A stretch of 64,000 nt of DNA, from contig OY482850.1 in assembly GCA_960531495.1 (NCBI GenBank), forward strand, positions 157,343 to 221,342, given 5' to 3'. Shown in pieces: positions 24,786-35,942 of the stretch. The position numbers and the translations under genes were made by a program. Position 1 is the first letter of the stretch, and each line of letters opens with the position of its first letter. The notes beneath the pieces were generated by a model. The model was not told the DNA's origin. It was given only the letters and a program-made list of their open reading frames with translations, and made no database searches. The DNA comes from Zeus faber (taxonomy: Eukaryota; Chordata; Actinopteri; Zeiformes; Zeidae).

Positions 24786-25824
24786 TGGATGAGAACACCA
24801 GGGACAAAACAGCCTTCACCTGTCCCTTTGGTCTCTGCTAATTGAAGCTATGCCCTTTGGTTAAAAAAATGCACCCGCCACGTTTCAGAGGCTGATGGAA
24901 AAAACCTTGGGAGAGCTGTGAGGCAACATCTGTTTTGTTTACTTGGATTACATTATCATCTACTCTCAGTCATGGGAACAGCACTTTAGGGACCTTCAGG
25001 TCTCCGAGAAGCAAGACTTACCGTCAACATGGAAGAATACAATTTCTCCCAAACCTCCCTTAAGTTCCTGAGTCACATTGTATCTGCCACAGAAATTCAG
25101 GTGGATCCAGCAAAGTCCAAAGCGGTTGAGGAATTCCCAGTGCCAACAAACCTTAAGGCCATCCAGCGATTCCTTGGCATGGCCGGCTGATACCATCGGT
25201 TCGTCCCAAACTTCTCTCCGGCTACAGGAATTTAACTTTGCTGTAGAATACAGGAAAGGAAAATACACCACCGTTCCAGATGCCTTATCTAGGCCTCCCC
25301 ATGATTCCACCGGCACTACCCTTAACTTACCATTGGCCTGTGCCAATGTGCTGTCAGTCAAAGCGGGGGAGGGAAAGGATCTGCCCATCTCTGTTGACCA
25401 GATATGGCAAGCACAGCAGGACGACTGAGACTGCCAGCTCAGTCCAGCTCAGTCCATCACAGCCTGGTACAAGTACCAGGCTGTGATGGACAGCCTGGTA
25501 CTTGTACCAGGCTGTGATGGACATGGGAGAAGTCACCCTCACGGACGTCACAGTGAGTGAGGGTGACTTCTCGAGTGCTTCAATATGGATTATATGGAAC
25601 CCCATAAAACCACCTATCAAATCCTCATAGCAGAAAGTCTTCGACCACCCCTGCTGCTATTAATCCATGTGGACCCCATGGCTGGTCATTTCGGCAGATA
25701 CAAAACCTACAAGAGATTACAAGCTCTAGCATATTGGCCTCCTATGGGCCTTAATGTGAAGAAGTTTGTACAAGACTGCCAAGTGTGTCAGACCTTCAAG
25801 CCTGAGCAAACTGTGCAAACCTGA
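24783..25824 (+). pseudogene. pol: Ty3/Gypsy pol remnant (RT, RNase H end, integrase start)
   Basis: Plus strand, several frames: RT palm DENTRDKTAFTCPFG (24,789), then QRLMEKTLGEL and FVYLDYIIIYSQSWEQHF (the catalytic YLDD reads YLDY), then FPVPTNLKAIQRFLGMAG (RT thumb). RNase H C-terminal FAVEYRKGKYTTVPDALSR follows at about 25,235-25,290. The integrase zinc-binding motif HVDPMAGHFGRYKTYKRL..CQVCQTF (H-H-C-C) is at 25,660-25,800. Stops, frameshifts and missing RNase H core and integrase core make it non-functional. Confidence 0.8.
25453..25572. repeat. Cluster of three strong hairpins inside the Gypsy remnant
   Basis: 25,453-25,490: perfect 18-bp stem with a 2-base loop (arm TCCATCACAGCCTGGTAC). 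25,491-25,514: perfect 11-bp stem of the same word with a 2-base loop. 25,527-25,572: perfect 16-bp stem (GAGAAGTCACCCTCAC) with a 14-base loop. The first two share sequence, so one may be a partial duplicate of the other. Confidence 0.9.
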
Positions 25825-25829
25825 GCAAA

Positions 25830-26760
25830 TACTTTTATATAATACACTGGGAGTCTATTGAATGTGGCCGTGTTGTGTGTCCCGACTTTACTTAGTCGTG
25901 TATGTTCAATTGTGTAGCACTGCTATGTTTCCTGTCATCCTTTCACTCTCCTCTTCCTTCTCCTCCCTTTTATCTTCTGTTCTATTTTCTTCTTTTTGTC
26001 TCGATGTTAAATGTAATCACCCACATAAGCGTTCCCTCCGAAGAAATGTGAGCAATCCCATGATCCGCCCATTCTGTCCTCCTGTTTCAGACTGATGGGT
26101 GAGCTCCCTCCAGCCTCTAATGACTATTATCTTCAATTCCTAGAGTCTCAATTAACGCCTTAGCGCAGGTCAGTGATTTACAATTACCTGATGAAAACCC
26201 TGAGGAACAGCATAGGAGAGAAGCAGCGCAGAATGTAGAAAATACCTTGGTTTTGTTAATGTAATGCAGGTTTTTTTCTTGACAATAGGCACATGATTTA
26301 TTTTGTTACAGTTGAATCACAGGTGTACAGGTGTACTACTTCTATATTAAAAAAAAATGTTTGTTTATCTTCAATCAGTACCGTAAATACCGCTCTTTTT
26401 TAAATTAAAGAATGACTACACACAGGTGAACTTGCAGATATCCAGTATATTCTTGACACGTTTATTTTTTCAAAGCATTCTTTCATAGGGCTCTGCCTTT
26501 CCCTGTTAGTGTTAGGTTTATATCATTCTTTATATTTATAAAGTATGACTTTCAAAACTACAGTTACTATAAATAAAAGCTGCCTTGAGAAAGCACCTCA
26601 CCGTTTCTGTCAACTACGAATAATCAGCCCTTCTTCCCATTATGTTGTTGTTTGGAGGGCACTGTATTTTCGGCCACCATACTTGGTGGCAAATTCAAAC
26701 AGCCCATGTAAAATACATGTGTATGACATGTTTTTGTAAATGTGTTGTAAAGCCCTAGCT
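25830..26760. other. No gene recognised
   Basis: AT-rich sequence between the Gypsy remnant and the hAT element. Short frames only, and no repeat boundary seen. Confidence 0.6.
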
Positions 26761-29182
26761 CAGTGGTGTCAAACTCAATCACAGAGGTGGCCAAAAAAAA
26801 AACTGGGTCCAAGTCGCGGGTCAAAGAGTAGATATTTATGGAAAATAAGAAAATGTTTTTTCAGATGTATTACCACAACTTAATTTAACTTCTCTAACGG
26901 CACCTTCGAGAATTCAGAACAAACCAAGCCTATAGATTTACCAATGTAATGAGATCAAATTTCAAATAAAAGACATATCAGTGGCATTATGTTTTTATGT
27001 TCCTCTCTGTCAGCAGTTTTCAATGAAGTCATTTCTAATGAAAATGTTTTTGGTAGTAATAATAATAACGAATTTTATTTTTGATAGTCTGTTGAAAACG
27101 TGCAAATATTTCAGGCATATAACTACTAACAGTATTCCTTGTGATTACAGGAGAAAAATGCAAAAACATTTAAGTACATTTTGCACTGATGCACATTAGC
27201 CTAAGCCAGATGCTTGGCATCTTTTCTTAACTGCAAGTTCAACAATGTCTGGAATCAGGCTCTGAGCTGTGGCAATTCTCAGGATGGAATGAAGGTGTCC
27301 GCCACTGAGACGACTCCTGTGTGATGTTTTCTTCATCTTCGTCACGGAGAAAAGTTGCTCACACAGGTATGTGCTGCCAAACATGCAGAGCATTTGAGCA
27401 GCTTGTAGGCGGAGTTGCGGCATCGTTTCAGGGATGAAATGTCGGAACTGTGCAGCGCCCACAATTGTGTCACTACATTGGAGGTCGAGCAGCTCCATTT
27501 GGCTGTTCATAGGTGCCTTTTCCACGTCAACTGCAAAAGGATTACTGAGAAGTTCAAACTTAGTTTTCTGAGCTTCAATGTCGGCAAATCGCCGTGTGAA
27601 CTCGGTACTAAGCATGCCCAGTTTTTCAGCAAAATGTGCACTTGGAAAAATAGTGGCAGAAACCTTGTGCGTCATCGACAGGCAGCACTGAAAGTGACCC
27701 AAGTTTCCTTGCAACATCTGCGTCTCCCACAGATGCAGCTTGGCTTTAAAAGCTCTCACTGCAGCATGCATGTCTGTGATCACACGGTCACGTCCCTGAA
27801 GCTGGACGTTGAGCGAAATGAGATGGTTCGTTATATCACACAGAAATGCCAGCTCACACAGTCACTTTTCATCATGGAGCTCTGTGGTATCTTTCCCTTT
27901 GCTTTCCGTAAACTGACAGATATCTTGACGCAACTCAAAATATCTGTTGAGCGCTTTCCCTCGACTTAGCCAGCGCACCTCTGTGTGATAGGGCACGTCA
28001 CCATTTTTAGAATCGATCTCCTCCAGAACAGCCTTAAACTGGCGGTGGTTTAAACCTTTGGCTCTTCTAAAGTTAACAGTCTGTGTCACAGTGCTCATTA
28101 CATGTTCCATTTTTAGCGCTTTGCCGCACAATGTTTCCTGGTGTATAATGCAGTGGTAAATTGTCAGCTCACCTGTGCAATTTTCCGCCCGCATCTTATC
28201 CCGCATTCTGCCCACTAATCCACTCTTTCTACCGCCCATTGCAGGTGCTCCATCTGTTATCAGTCCTACCAGTTTGTCCCAATGCAGCTTAATTTAATTT
28301 ACACAATTAGATACTTCTTCAAATATGTATTTTCCCATCATTGTGCCGTGCATTGATTTAATTCCCAAAAGTTCCTCTGTAATGCATAAGAGAGTCCACT
28401 CCACGGATGAAGATTGACAGCTGGGCAGTATCTGTTGTGTCGCTTCTTCCTTTTTCCATCAGTTGCTTTTGTCTATTGGTAGCAAACTCACATGTCTGTT
28501 CAGCAACGGTGTTTCTGGTAAAGCTTACATTTAAAAATGCTTGCTTTTTGTCAGGACACACGGCTTCGCACACTTTAATCATGCATTGCCTCACAAACTC
28601 TCCCTCGGTAGATAGCTGTGCCGATTAAGCTATTTCTTCTGCCACAAAAAAAAATAGCTTTAACGGCAGCCTCACTTGGAGATTTTGCTTTGTTGAACAT
28701 AGCCTACTGTGACACCAGACTTGTTTTTAACTCTTCTACCTTCTGGAGCTTCTGCTGTGTGTCCAGCTCCTTGTACCCGTCCCCATGTTTCGTTTCATCG
28801 CGTCGTCTTATGTTGTATTCTTTAATTACGGCCACAACAGCTCCACACACAAGATAAACAGGTTTACCCCTTGTGTTAGTGAACAGATACTTTGCCTCCC
28901 ATCTGTCTTGAAAGTCTCTGTTTTCAACGTCCACCTTTCGTTTGGCCATTTTTGTGAGGTCTAGAGTTAAAATTTACCCGAATTGACAGGATGAGCATAA
29001 GACTGATGAGTTTGTCAATAAAGGGGTTTGCCACTGTTGATTGACGTCTCAACCAATAGCTGGTGCCAAAGCGCCAGCTATTGCAGTGCAGTCTGGGATT
29101 TGTAGTATTAATGCTAGACATAAAATATTATCTTGAGGGCCGGATACAATTGTCCAGCAGGCCGGATGAGTTTGACATGATG
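26761..29182 (-). mobile_element. Degraded autonomous hAT transposon
   Basis: The left end CAGTGGTGTCAAACTCAA and right end TGAGTTTGACATGATG are imperfect inverted repeats of hAT (Charlie-like) type. The left flank CCCTAGCT fits the CTAG-centred targets of such elements, but no matching right duplication remains. A broken transposase gene fills most of the element on the minus strand. Confidence 0.7.
27196..28949 (-). pseudogene. hAT transposase pseudogene (ZBED/GTF2IRD2-like)
   Basis: On the minus strand from 28,949: MAKRKVDVENRDFQDRWEAK, a BED-like start with YLVCG (one zinc Cys changed). Middle pieces FLNVSFTRNTVAEQ (28,358-28,594) and HIQ-like [20 protein letters not shown] with [17 protein letters not shown] (27,862-28,239). 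The C-terminal hAT dimerisation part LCEQLFSVTKMKKTSHRSRL is in a 195-codon open frame (27,196-27,783). Four blocks in different frames show at least three frameshifts or stops. The family includes domesticated vertebrate genes, but this copy is clearly broken. Confidence 0.8.
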
Positions 29183-29184
29183 CA

Positions 29185-30100
29185 CACGAGTTTCATGTAT
29201 GCTTATTGTGAACATTCTGCAGTGTGAGAATATTTCCTCCAGTAAGTAGACTGATTTTAACAACAAACACTTAAAAATGTAGGTATGTAAAATGGTGGTA
29301 GTGGGGGTGGAGGTATATTAATGTCATTTAACTGCAAGTGGAGAGCCAGACTTTACAAGTCACTTTAGGGACATATTGCACTCTTCAAATCCACTGATCC
29401 GCTGCCCCTCCCTTTACTGTGTAATTATTGTCCCTTTAGATAATTGCCTTTAATTACTGGTTACCTGTCAGATAGTGACTCTCTGCCACGAGTGTCTCTT
29501 TTCCTGTGTGACATGATGCATCCACTCCGATTATAAGACATTGGTTTGCGCTAAAGACAGCCGAGGTAACCCCTCTGTCTGTTTAGCGCCAGCCGATGTG
29601 GATAAAAGGGTAAAAAAGGAGTAGAGAGGAAAGCAGAATAGCTGTGGAGTGACTTACAGGACAGCGAAAGCAGAGGATGCAAGCAAGTACTGACATGTGT
29701 TTCTGTCAAAGGGAGAACCTCACTATTCACAGGGTCACCTCGACTGCTTGTCTCTGTAGTTATTTTTTTCTCCAAGCTGCCTGTCTTTCTTTTTTCCCCT
29801 CTCCTTCCTTTCACTGTAGAGGGGAACATACGTTTTTTAGTGAATTAATTTCCTTTTCAGTTGAAGTGATTAACCCACACCTCTCTGACAAGCTGAGTAA
29901 TTGCAGGAGGCCCCCCTGACTTCAATCTGTAACAAAAGCAATGGCACAGTGGGAGAGGAGGGTGGGGGTATAGATATCTGAATGTACATCTCTGCGTTCC
30001 TGTGCTGTGGGTAGAAGAAAAAATATTTTGCTGAATGCCTTGTTTTTTAATAAACAATGAAGAGGAAAAAAGTTTTGGTCTCAAAGTGAATTTATTATCT
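29185..30100. other. No gene recognised
   Basis: Unique-looking sequence with frames of 92 codons or fewer and no motif. Nothing else is supported. Confidence 0.6.
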
Positions 30101-30773
30101 TGTACAAGGGTTGGATCAGAGATGTGCTTAGACAGCTCTCTGGGATAGAGAGCTTAGACAGCTCTCAGTTTGGCGTCAAATTCATGGTGGCACGGTGGCG
30201 CAGTGCATTGCACTGCTGCTTCACTGCAAGAAGGTCCTGGGTTCGATTCCTGCCTCGGGCGCTGTTGGCACCATGCTCTGGCGGGTTATCTCCCAAATAG
30301 GAGCCTTTCTGTGTGGAGTTTGCATGTTCCCCCGTGCCCACATGGGGTTTCCTCCACCTCACGTCAGTAAGGAACTAAAAACTTGCACTCATCGTCTGAC
30401 CAATGATGGACATTTATCACCTGCTCCCTGGGCACGTCCATGTCTGCTGCCCACTGCTCCTGGCTGTGCCCCCGGAGGAAGGACAAGCCAGGATGGGTCA
30501 AATGCAGAGGATCCATTTCACCGGCCACCATCAAAAAGCATGTGCATGTGGTGTGTTGCATGATGAATAAAGACTGTTTCTTCTTCTTCGTAAACAATGG
30601 ATATTCGGTGAGGCCTAAACACTGATAACTGCGTCAGGATTGTCTGTAGGAATTAATACTGTGTGTTATGTGATTACATAGATTTACAAGAATATATGAG
30701 GTGTTGTTGTGTTCTTCATTATGTGTTTGCATAAATGTTTCTCTGATAACATAGATTAAGATATATTGTTACA
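30101..30773 (-). repeat. 3' LTR of ERV1, carrying a SINE-A insertion
   Basis: Begins TGTACAAGGGTTGG and ends ..ATATTGTTACA on the plus strand (TGTA..TACA ends). Its outer parts match the LTR at 31,657-32,027, including GGATCAGAGATGTGCT, AGCTCTCTG and TTGTGTTCTTCATTATGTGT. Without the SINE it is about 270 bp, so it also has deletions. It lies just beyond the end of env on the minus strand, the position expected of the 3' LTR. Confidence 0.65.
30186..30589 (+). mobile_element. SINE-A inserted in the ERV1 LTR
   Basis: GGTGGCACGGTGGCGCAGTG head with a box-B match GGTTCGATTCC, full body, and ATGAATAAAGAC before a TTCTTCTTC tail. It interrupts the LTR, so it inserted later. Confidence 0.88.
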
Positions 30774-30788
30774 CACACAAGTTTATGG

Positions 30789-30822
30789 TCATGGCTTACC
30801 AAAATATTTTGGTAAGCCATGA
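30789..30822. repeat. Perfect 34-bp palindrome
   Basis: Arm TCATGGCTTACCAAAAT followed directly by its exact reverse complement, with no loop. It sits between the end of ERV1 env and the 3' LTR, where a polypurine tract would be expected. Confidence 0.97.
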
Positions 30823-31656
30823 GTAGCACACAAAACAAAACGCATATAAACTAAAATTTTAACTGGATGAACATGGACACCATCACCCCTTCCACTGGCC
30901 GAACCATGATTCAAAGAGGCCAGTGAGGGATGTGTCAATGACGGAATTCTCCGCTAAATCCTCAGCTAATGTTGTGATCCCATGCAATGCCTTGGTCACC
31001 GAGCCCTATGGAGCAGTGTTGTTGGGAATGAATGTACAACACATAGACCCGAACATCACGCATATCCCACCCTTCTCAGCTAAGAGCATGTCTAATGCCA
31101 TTCTGTTCTGCCACGCCATTAGACTAATCCCTGCCGTCTGTTCTACCAAGCCTTTAACTGCGTTCCTAGTGTGATTTATGAACCTCTGTTGGCTGTAATT
31201 GATCCAGTCCATATTCTTATTTATTGTGGACCACCAGAACAGTGCAGACTCAAAACCTGCACCTATTTCATTTCTAGCTTTGAACTTGTTAGGTACTCCT
31301 AGTATGTATTAAAAGATCCACCTGGGGCTACCTCTCTCTTTCATCGTCCTTTAGCAGAGTGGTGTTGCGCAGCGTCATGTACCGTGTGGGGCTGGAACAA
31401 GGTGAAAGACATTACCAGCTGGACTAAGGCGCATGTCCCCGTCCAGTTGCTTCGTAAGTTAGAACTGAGCCGTCTTCCCCCACACAGCCACCAGACGTCA
31501 GCCCTGTCTTGGCACAGCCTTGTAAAGATGGAAACTGGCAACACAGAAGAAAGGTTACCCATAGTTGTGTTGTTACAGAAATTAAAGGGTCACTTTAATC
31601 TGCAGTTTGTTAATCGGTGGTCTTAAATAAAGTGCCAGACAGATGTTGGTTTTACT

Positions 31657-32027
31657 TGTACAAGGGTCGGATCAGAGATGTGCTAAGGAGCAGCTCTCTG
31701 AGTCAAACAGTTTATTTTCAGGGAGTCAGAGAATATTCGTATGGTCAGTTCGACGTCACAGATACAGAGAATATACAGTCAGCTTGACCTCACAGGTGCA
31801 GAAAATAATTGGTTAGGCCAAGATAAGGCAAGCTTTGAGGATGGGGAAAGCTTTTTGGCAGGAACCCAAGGCAGGACACAATCCAAAAAGTTTGTGAGAA
31901 TTAAGAATTAAGAATAAACCCTGTGTGCAAAAATAAAAGTGTGTGACTGGAAGCTACATGAAGTTGTGTTCTTCATTATGTGTGTGCATTATGTTTGTGA
32001 TTACATGGATTTAGACATATTGTTACA
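31657..32027 (-). repeat. LTR of the ERV1 family lying inside env
   Basis: 371 bp, TGTACAAGGGTCGG..ATATTGTTACA, homologous to the LTR at 30,101-30,773. It separates two halves of the env surface region that belong together, so it is probably a solo LTR from a nested insertion. Clear target duplications are not visible (TACT on the left, GTGT on the right). Confidence 0.7.
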
Positions 32028-32535
32028 GTGTCAGTAGTTACCATGATCACTTGGCTACATCCTGATAGTTGTTCCATTCAATGTCCCGGGGTGAGGAACC
32101 TAGTAAAACAGGTGTAATTGCCGTTAATCACTTCAAATGGTGGAGGTGTTGGTGTTTGTGTCACTGGTGGAAATAGGTCATGTAAATCAGTACAGTTTGG
32201 GTTGGTAGGCATGGTTGCTTTCTCTTATAACTTAACCATGGAGGGGAGTCCGTAGTCCGAATTTTCAAAATTTAATGGAAAGGGTATGGTCCCCAATTTA
32301 GGCTTGGCAGTGGAACATGCATAGCAGTCATCTTTGGCTATCGGCCTGGTGGTGAACCTTATCGTTACTTTATTTTCATCAGAGTATTTGGTCTCAAAAT
32401 TCCATAGTATCCTGTAGGTCTTTTACTTTTATGGTCTTAATAAGGTCCTTTTGTGGTAGAGGTGTTGTGGCAGGTGTTGCTGTAGTGTTGGTGGGTGGCT
32501 TTCGTATCACTATGATTTAAAATGGTGGAAATGAT

Positions 32536-32972
32536 TTAAAACCCCCCCGTGTCTCTTCCCGTGCTATCTGATACCAAATGATAGATCCCCCCATCATCAG
32601 GTTGTGCTTTTTTAATAGTTATGTACACAGAGTTATAAGCGGCAGGTCCACATTGCATGGGTACATGGCCGCGGACCATACTAAATCTGTGTTCTTTATC
32701 TGTAAGCGTGTTTTTGTTTGTGGGATGATAAGTCCACTCATGGATCTGTGTGCCACCACACCTGTACCACACCATGACAGACAATGAGGATCCCCAACAC
32801 ACAGGTACTTTTGATCTCTCAATAACTAATGTGCTAGGAGCTGAGTACAGCTCGCAACTTCGCAAAGGTCAAGTTGGAATGTGGCATCTTCTCCTTCCAC
32901 CAAATGCACCTCTTTGATCCCTTGTCCACATGACCATGTTAGCATAGTTGTTAATAGTATGAGTATAAACAT
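32536..32972 (-). other. Ig-like domain at the N terminus of ERV1 env
   Basis: After the signal peptide the minus strand reads VHLVEGEDATFQLDLC (a typical first strand pair and Cys of a V-type Ig fold), then SVMVWYRCGG (core Trp), then VYITIKKAQPDDGGIYHLV, where the D-x-G-x-Y end of a V-set is clear but the second Cys is replaced. A frameshift lies between the first and second part. The fold is inferred from spacing and motif only. Confidence 0.5.
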
Positions 32973-33146
32973 TTCAGAGAACTAGGTACTCAGGGATCTA
33001 TTGGTTTCTTCACCAGGTTTGAGACAGCTGTTCAATATAAGGACAGCTCCCTTTGTAGCCCAGGCTTCCTCCTTTGTACAGTTTATCTCTTTAGATAGTT
33101 TATAGTGTGTCTAATCCGGATCTGGATGTGGTGTGATTACTCTTTT

Positions 33147-33517
33147 TCAGTGCATCAGGTGTATCCAGGTTGGCCTCTCCTTGATTTTCACCGCCGTTGG
33201 CGTTGTTAGAAGAACTTGGAACGGTTCTTCCCACCTAGGTTGATGCCATCTTTTCCTGTCGATCACTTTGATGAAGACCCAATCGCCAGGTAGTACATCA
33301 ATGACACTTTTGTTAGAAATTGGTTTTCTCATATAGTCAGCCAGAGTGGTCTCTTTAGGTCTGATTTCTCCGGGAAAAATCTTTTAGTGGGTGATTTTGG
33401 TATGGCTGTCCAAAACAACACTTCATATGGTGATAGCCCTCTGACATTGGGTGTCATTCTCATGTTTATTAATAATAATGGAAGGCAATAGACCCAAGTG
33501 AATCCTGTTTCTCCCAT
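33147..33517 (-). pseudogene. pol: ERV1 integrase C-terminal part
   Basis: 33,329-33,517 encodes the end of the catalytic core (NMRMTPNVRGLSPYEVLF). 33,147-33,332 encodes the C-terminal DNA-binding domain ([29 protein letters not shown]). The DDE core residues upstream are lost in a decayed stretch (33,530-33,880). Minus strand, directly before env. Confidence 0.75.
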
Positions 33518-33876
33518 TTTTTATTTAGCTCTAAATAATTCTGTATTTTGTATTGTCTAATCTATATTTCTCCTTCCAACTAAGAGTGCAGAGCCAACTG
33601 TTATCTGCTCACTAGCACTATTCCAAGAGTTTGTTTTATCAACAATCTCCCAGCAGCGGAGTTGTCACAGAACCAAAAGCCCCCACCTTTTCAGCACCAG
33701 CCAAACACAAAAATTCAGATAAAGTGAAGACTTCCTGTGAAGCGAAGTTTTACCAAGATTTGGTATCCCATCAGTAATAATTTCGGACAATGGCAAAGGA
33801 ATTTGTGAAAAAAAAAGTGAAATGCGCTTTATAAATACTGTAGGTGTGACTTGACTTGGCTTGACACACATCGTTG

Positions 33877-34640
33877 TCATTTTAGTGGCTGTGGTTCCGA
33901 GAAGGCAATCTCTGTCTCGTCAGTCCATTTTATCTTTTCTTGTGCTGCCATTGGGTTCCCATAGATTGAATTTAATAGTGGTTGGGTGCTTTCGGCATAA
34001 CTAGGGATCCATTGTCTACAGAAATTTGTCATGCGTAGAAACTGCATCACGCGCCATTTTTTTTCTTTTACCGTCATCGAGTTGTCTCCCCTCCTGACTG
34101 ATATTATAACCCGAGTATCGCACCTCCTTTCTGCATAATTGTAATTTATTTTTTACTGGCCTTATGCCCTTGTTCTATTAGGAATTGCAACAGAGCTACA
34201 GTATCTGTTCGACAGTCTGATTTAGTTTTTGACCAAAGCAAAATGTCATCTACGTAAAGTAAAATTTTGCTACCTTTTGGAGGAGCAAACCTTTCCTTAT
34301 TTGCACTCATCGCCATGAAAAATATGGTTGGACTTTCAGTATATCCTTGTGCCAATCTGGTCAAAGTCCAACTTTTTCCCTGATAGGTAAATGCAAACCA
34401 GAACTATGATGCTTTCTCAATTGGTATAGAAAAGAAAGCATTTGCTAGGTCGATTACGGTAAAATACTTGGGTCCTGGATCGATATTGTTAAGTGGCATG
34501 TTGGGGTCTGGAGTGTTTGGAGCTCCAGGCATTATGCTGATTTCTAATTTGGTCATCACATCTCTTCCAAATAGATTGGCTGGGCATGACCCAGATATAA
34601 AGATTTTGGCTTTACAAGGGAGGTTTAATTCCTCATGAGG
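33877..34640 (-). pseudogene. pol: ERV1 protease end and reverse transcriptase, deleted
   Basis: On the minus strand: a protease-end-like FISGSCPANLFGRDVMTKLE (about 34,550-34,610), then an RT motif A region FTVIDLANAFFSIPIEKA (about 34,430), TRLAQGYTESPTIFF with LLYVDDILLWSK (34,146-34,364; the YVDD catalytic motif is intact), and thumb MQFLRMTNFCRQWIPSYAES (33,877-34,077). The RT finger domain and all of RNase H are missing, so this pol has at least two internal deletions plus frameshifts. Confidence 0.75.
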
Positions 34641-34739
34641 AAATGAATGGGGTTTGTCAATTTTTCACTTGACTGATGTCTTGTTGCTGATTTGACAGTT
34701 ATTTCCTCTCTTGAGAAGGTGACTCCACTCCCTTAACCT

Positions 34740-35860
34740 TTAATGTTACAGTTGGTCTGTGATTAATTTCCCTGGCACTTGCAAATATTTCCTCCAGATC
34801 TAGAACCTCAGTTTCCTCTCTCTCTTCCTCAAATTCATCATCATTTACAGAAAATAAGGTTTCATGACCTGTATTTTCGTCCTTGCAGTCGGTCAGTTGT
34901 GCAGTGTCGGTCTTGTTGCCTCCCCTTCCTCCATCCCGAGATCCATTTCTCCTTTGAGGGCAATCACAGGCCCAGTGATCCCTCTTTCCATAGATGAAAC
35001 ATCGTTATTCACTCTGTTGCCTCCTCCCGTTGTTCCTCTCCCCCCTCCGCCTTGGAACCGTCCTCGGCCTCTGGTATTTTGGTTGCCTCGGAACATGAAG
35101 CACCACACAAACCATCATCGTAGACTTCCTCACAACTTTAAACTTTTAGGACAAATACCTTAGTTATTGGTCTCTCGCTTCTAGTTCTTCAGCATGCATT
35201 GCGTAAGTTTTAATGTTAGCGAGAGCGCAACAAAAAAACAGAACCAGAGATTTTGGGCCTTAACCTGTTATTTATTTATTTAAACTGTTGGGCATATGAC
35301 CCATTGTCACTTGAAGGATTAAAGAATGTTTTACCTGATTGCGTTTGGGGTGGGTTGGGTGTTGACGTGACCATCGGGATCTCGGCCGTGTAGTCTTTAA
35401 GTCTGGGTATATTGATGGAGTTGGATGGTCTGGTTCCTGGCAAGGAGGGGAGCAGGAGGGCGCTGAGGGAGTGAGGAGTGGCAGATCTGGGTATGGAGGA
35501 GGATCGGGCTATGTTCAAAGTTGTTGTCTGTGTCTGTAAAGTACTTAATTGCCTCCATTATGCATAAAAGCATTAGTTTGTTTTTCCATGTTTTTCATTT
35601 GTGTCCCTTCTCTTTCTAGCCTCTTCCAGCCATCGTCTTGCTTCCTCAAAACCTAACTTTTCTATGTCTTTCTTTTTTTCTCTTGCCTCCTTTGCAATAT
35701 CAGCCACTCGCTGGTTACATTCCTTCACATTCAACTTCCCTCTGAACCCATATTTCTTACTCCACCTATAATAGTATTTTGAATTTCTTTTTCTTTGTTT
35801 TGCATAAATTTAAGATCTCCTTTGAGATCGCTTCCCGCGACTTTTCCATTTGTTACCCAT
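34740..35860 (-). pseudogene. gag: ERV1 gag, internally deleted
   Basis: An ATG at 35,860 (minus) opens MGNKWKSR, with Gly-2 as in myristoylated gammaretroviral matrix proteins. A Pro/Ser/Thr-rich segment (35,276-35,518) resembles the linker after matrix. The nucleocapsid at about 34,900-35,110 is Arg/Gly-rich with a zinc knuckle in which the second Cys is Tyr (CFIYGKRDHWACDC). Between these the capsid is almost wholly missing. Several frameshifts. Confidence 0.65.
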
Positions 35861-35942
35861 GGTCATTTATCCTGACTATCTTCGCTGTCCCTCGTGTCTT
35901 TAGGTTAAGGCTAAGTCTCCAAGACTATGAAATCAATGTTAT

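Larger units (their letters stand above)
30870..32972 (-). pseudogene. env: ERV1 env, interrupted by an LTR
   Basis: The start codon at 32,972 (minus) gives a hydrophobic signal-peptide-like MFILILLTTMLTWSCG. An Ig-like stretch follows to about 32,540 (see separate entry). A surface-subunit block with DDCYACSTAKPKLGTIPFPL lies at about 32,200-32,400. After the inserted LTR (31,657-32,027) come ADVWWLCGGRRL and NWTGTCALVQLV (31,341-31,562). The transmembrane subunit at 31,006-31,212 has AWQNRMALDMLLAEKGGICV and CVMFGSMCC, a gamma-type CX6CC motif. Stops, frameshifts and the LTR make it dead. It overlaps no pol sequence and follows the integrase directly. Confidence 0.8.

Noticed and set aside
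27196..28949. Domesticated ZBED/GTF2IRD2-like gene
   Set aside because: Frameshifts split it into four frames and it is still flanked by hAT-type ends.
32536..32972. Host immunoglobulin-superfamily exon
   Set aside because: It is in line with a signal peptide and env surface sequence directly after integrase on the same strand, so it is better explained as part of ERV1 env.
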